A DNA stretch of 42,657 nucleotides from the NCBI RefSeq assembly GCF_000485595.1, contig NW_014577914.1, positions 11,314 through 53,970 on the forward strand, given 5' to 3'. The translations under genes were made by a program, and so were the position numbers. The number at the start of each line of letters is the position of its first letter. Position 1 is the first letter of the stretch. This DNA is from Priapulus caudatus (taxonomy: Eukaryota > Priapulida > Priapulimorpha > Priapulimorphida > Priapulidae). Shown here piece after piece: positions 41,739 to 42,657 of this stretch. The notes below the pieces were generated by a model. It was not told where the DNA came from and did not search any database. It saw nothing but the letters and a program-made list of their open reading frames with translations.

Positions 41739-42657
41739 CTACTCCCATTCTACCATGATGCTGCCTTGCGCAAATACACAATAGATAGGAATTGTATTGC
41801 ATATATTACGTACCTGTGTATGTGTGCACAATGGCGCGCGTGTGGCGACATTGTGTGCTGTCAATAAGTATACGAACAGCGACCGAGTAGAATTATTGAG
41901 CGATATAAAACAAAACAAAACAAAAACATTGGCAGCAAATTGAATTCGTATTCATTTACAAGAATTTTATTATTGAAACGACGTAGGCGCATGTGTGCGG
42001 TGTTCATCGAACAATGTAGCACGTGCAACGTACAGCGAACAATGTTGAACGTGCAACGTACACCGAACAATGTACTACGTACGTGCAACGTACAACGAAC
42101 AATGTACCACGTGCAACGTACAACGAGCAATGTAGAACGTGTAACGAACATCAAACAATATAGAACGGAAAACGAACAATGTAGGATGTACAACGTACAA
42201 CGAACAAAATAGAACAAGAAAAAAACAATGAACAACGCTGAACTTGCAACGAACAACGTAGAGCGTGCAATGTACAGCGGACAATTTAGAACGGGAAACG
42301 TTTAACGAACAATGTACAGCGTACAAGAACAAACAATGTACAACGTGCGACTACCGACGAACAATGTAGAACGTGCCACGTACAAAGTGCACGAGAAAGT
42401 ACCGCGAACAACTACCAGTGTGTGGAGCGGGGGATGTGCAGCACAGAACGGACAAAGAAGGACGTGAACTCGTGGGGCACCTATCGCTGACGCTGGCCAT
42501 GCGGAGGAGCACTGCCGCTGCATGATACTCAGGTAATATCAAGAGCTAATAACACCTCTTAGTACGGTATAATTAGCTCTTAGTAATATGGGTAAATGTT
42601 TGTCAATATCTGACATACACTGTCTACCAATAGCTGGCATTAATTCATTTATCCTAC
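41739..42657. repeat. Block with 28-bp minisatellite, copy of 29106-30017
   Basis: Closely similar to 29106-30017 over its full length and cut by the window edge. The minisatellite (about 42000-42400) has units caacgtacaacgaacaatgt plus a variable agaacgtg. No gene is supported on either strand. Confidence 0.85.

Overview
The window looks like nuclear DNA of an invertebrate animal. It carries intronless class A (rhodopsin-type) GPCR genes in a tandem array, a metazoan-type Ty3/gypsy retroelement with an env-like gene, and abundant micro- and minisatellites. No bacterial-style operons are seen. I cannot name the species or phylum from the sequence.

Layout. 1-7953 is a minus-strand Ty3/gypsy element with an errantivirus-like env, running off the left edge of the window. 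It is dead: gag, protease, pol and env all carry stops or frameshifts. 8410-8974 and 10683-11668 are fragments of a second copy, separated by 1.7 kb of unrelated low-complexity DNA. 11670-13425 is mostly gene-free and ends in two minisatellites. From 13531 to about 41226 there is a one-direction (+) array of nine related GPCR loci. Two are genuine pseudogenes (13531, 15667). Four are open genes (17637, 20290, 37398, 39874). Three are heavily indel-ridden copies (28062, 30869, 33340). Two subfamilies can be told apart by their N-termini: MQLSNYS... and M(E/D)PRN.... The spacers are themselves duplicated blocks containing (GA)n, (CA)n, minisatellites, an LTR-like insertion, a 708-bp fold-back element with perfect 23-bp terminal inverted repeats, and a 28-bp minisatellite.

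The receptors keep the rhodopsin-family hallmarks DRY and NPxxY but lack the usual TM5 proline and the TM6 CWxP motif. Two of them carry Asp instead of the near-universal TM1 Asn. Their cytoplasmic tails contain, or once contained, a coding minisatellite of 7-residue units (consensus GQVTHSG). In several copies a stop or frameshift cuts this tail while a readable tail remains downstream, so tail length is evolving quickly.

A strong caution: several blocks differ from clean copies elsewhere in the window mainly by single-base insertions and deletions, with few substitutions. Sharp repeat discontinuities also coincide with lone N bases (8409, 11669, 20080, 29105) and a 10-N gap. These blocks are best read as uncorrected long-read gap fill or misassembly until shown otherwise, so the true number of receptor genes may be lower than nine.
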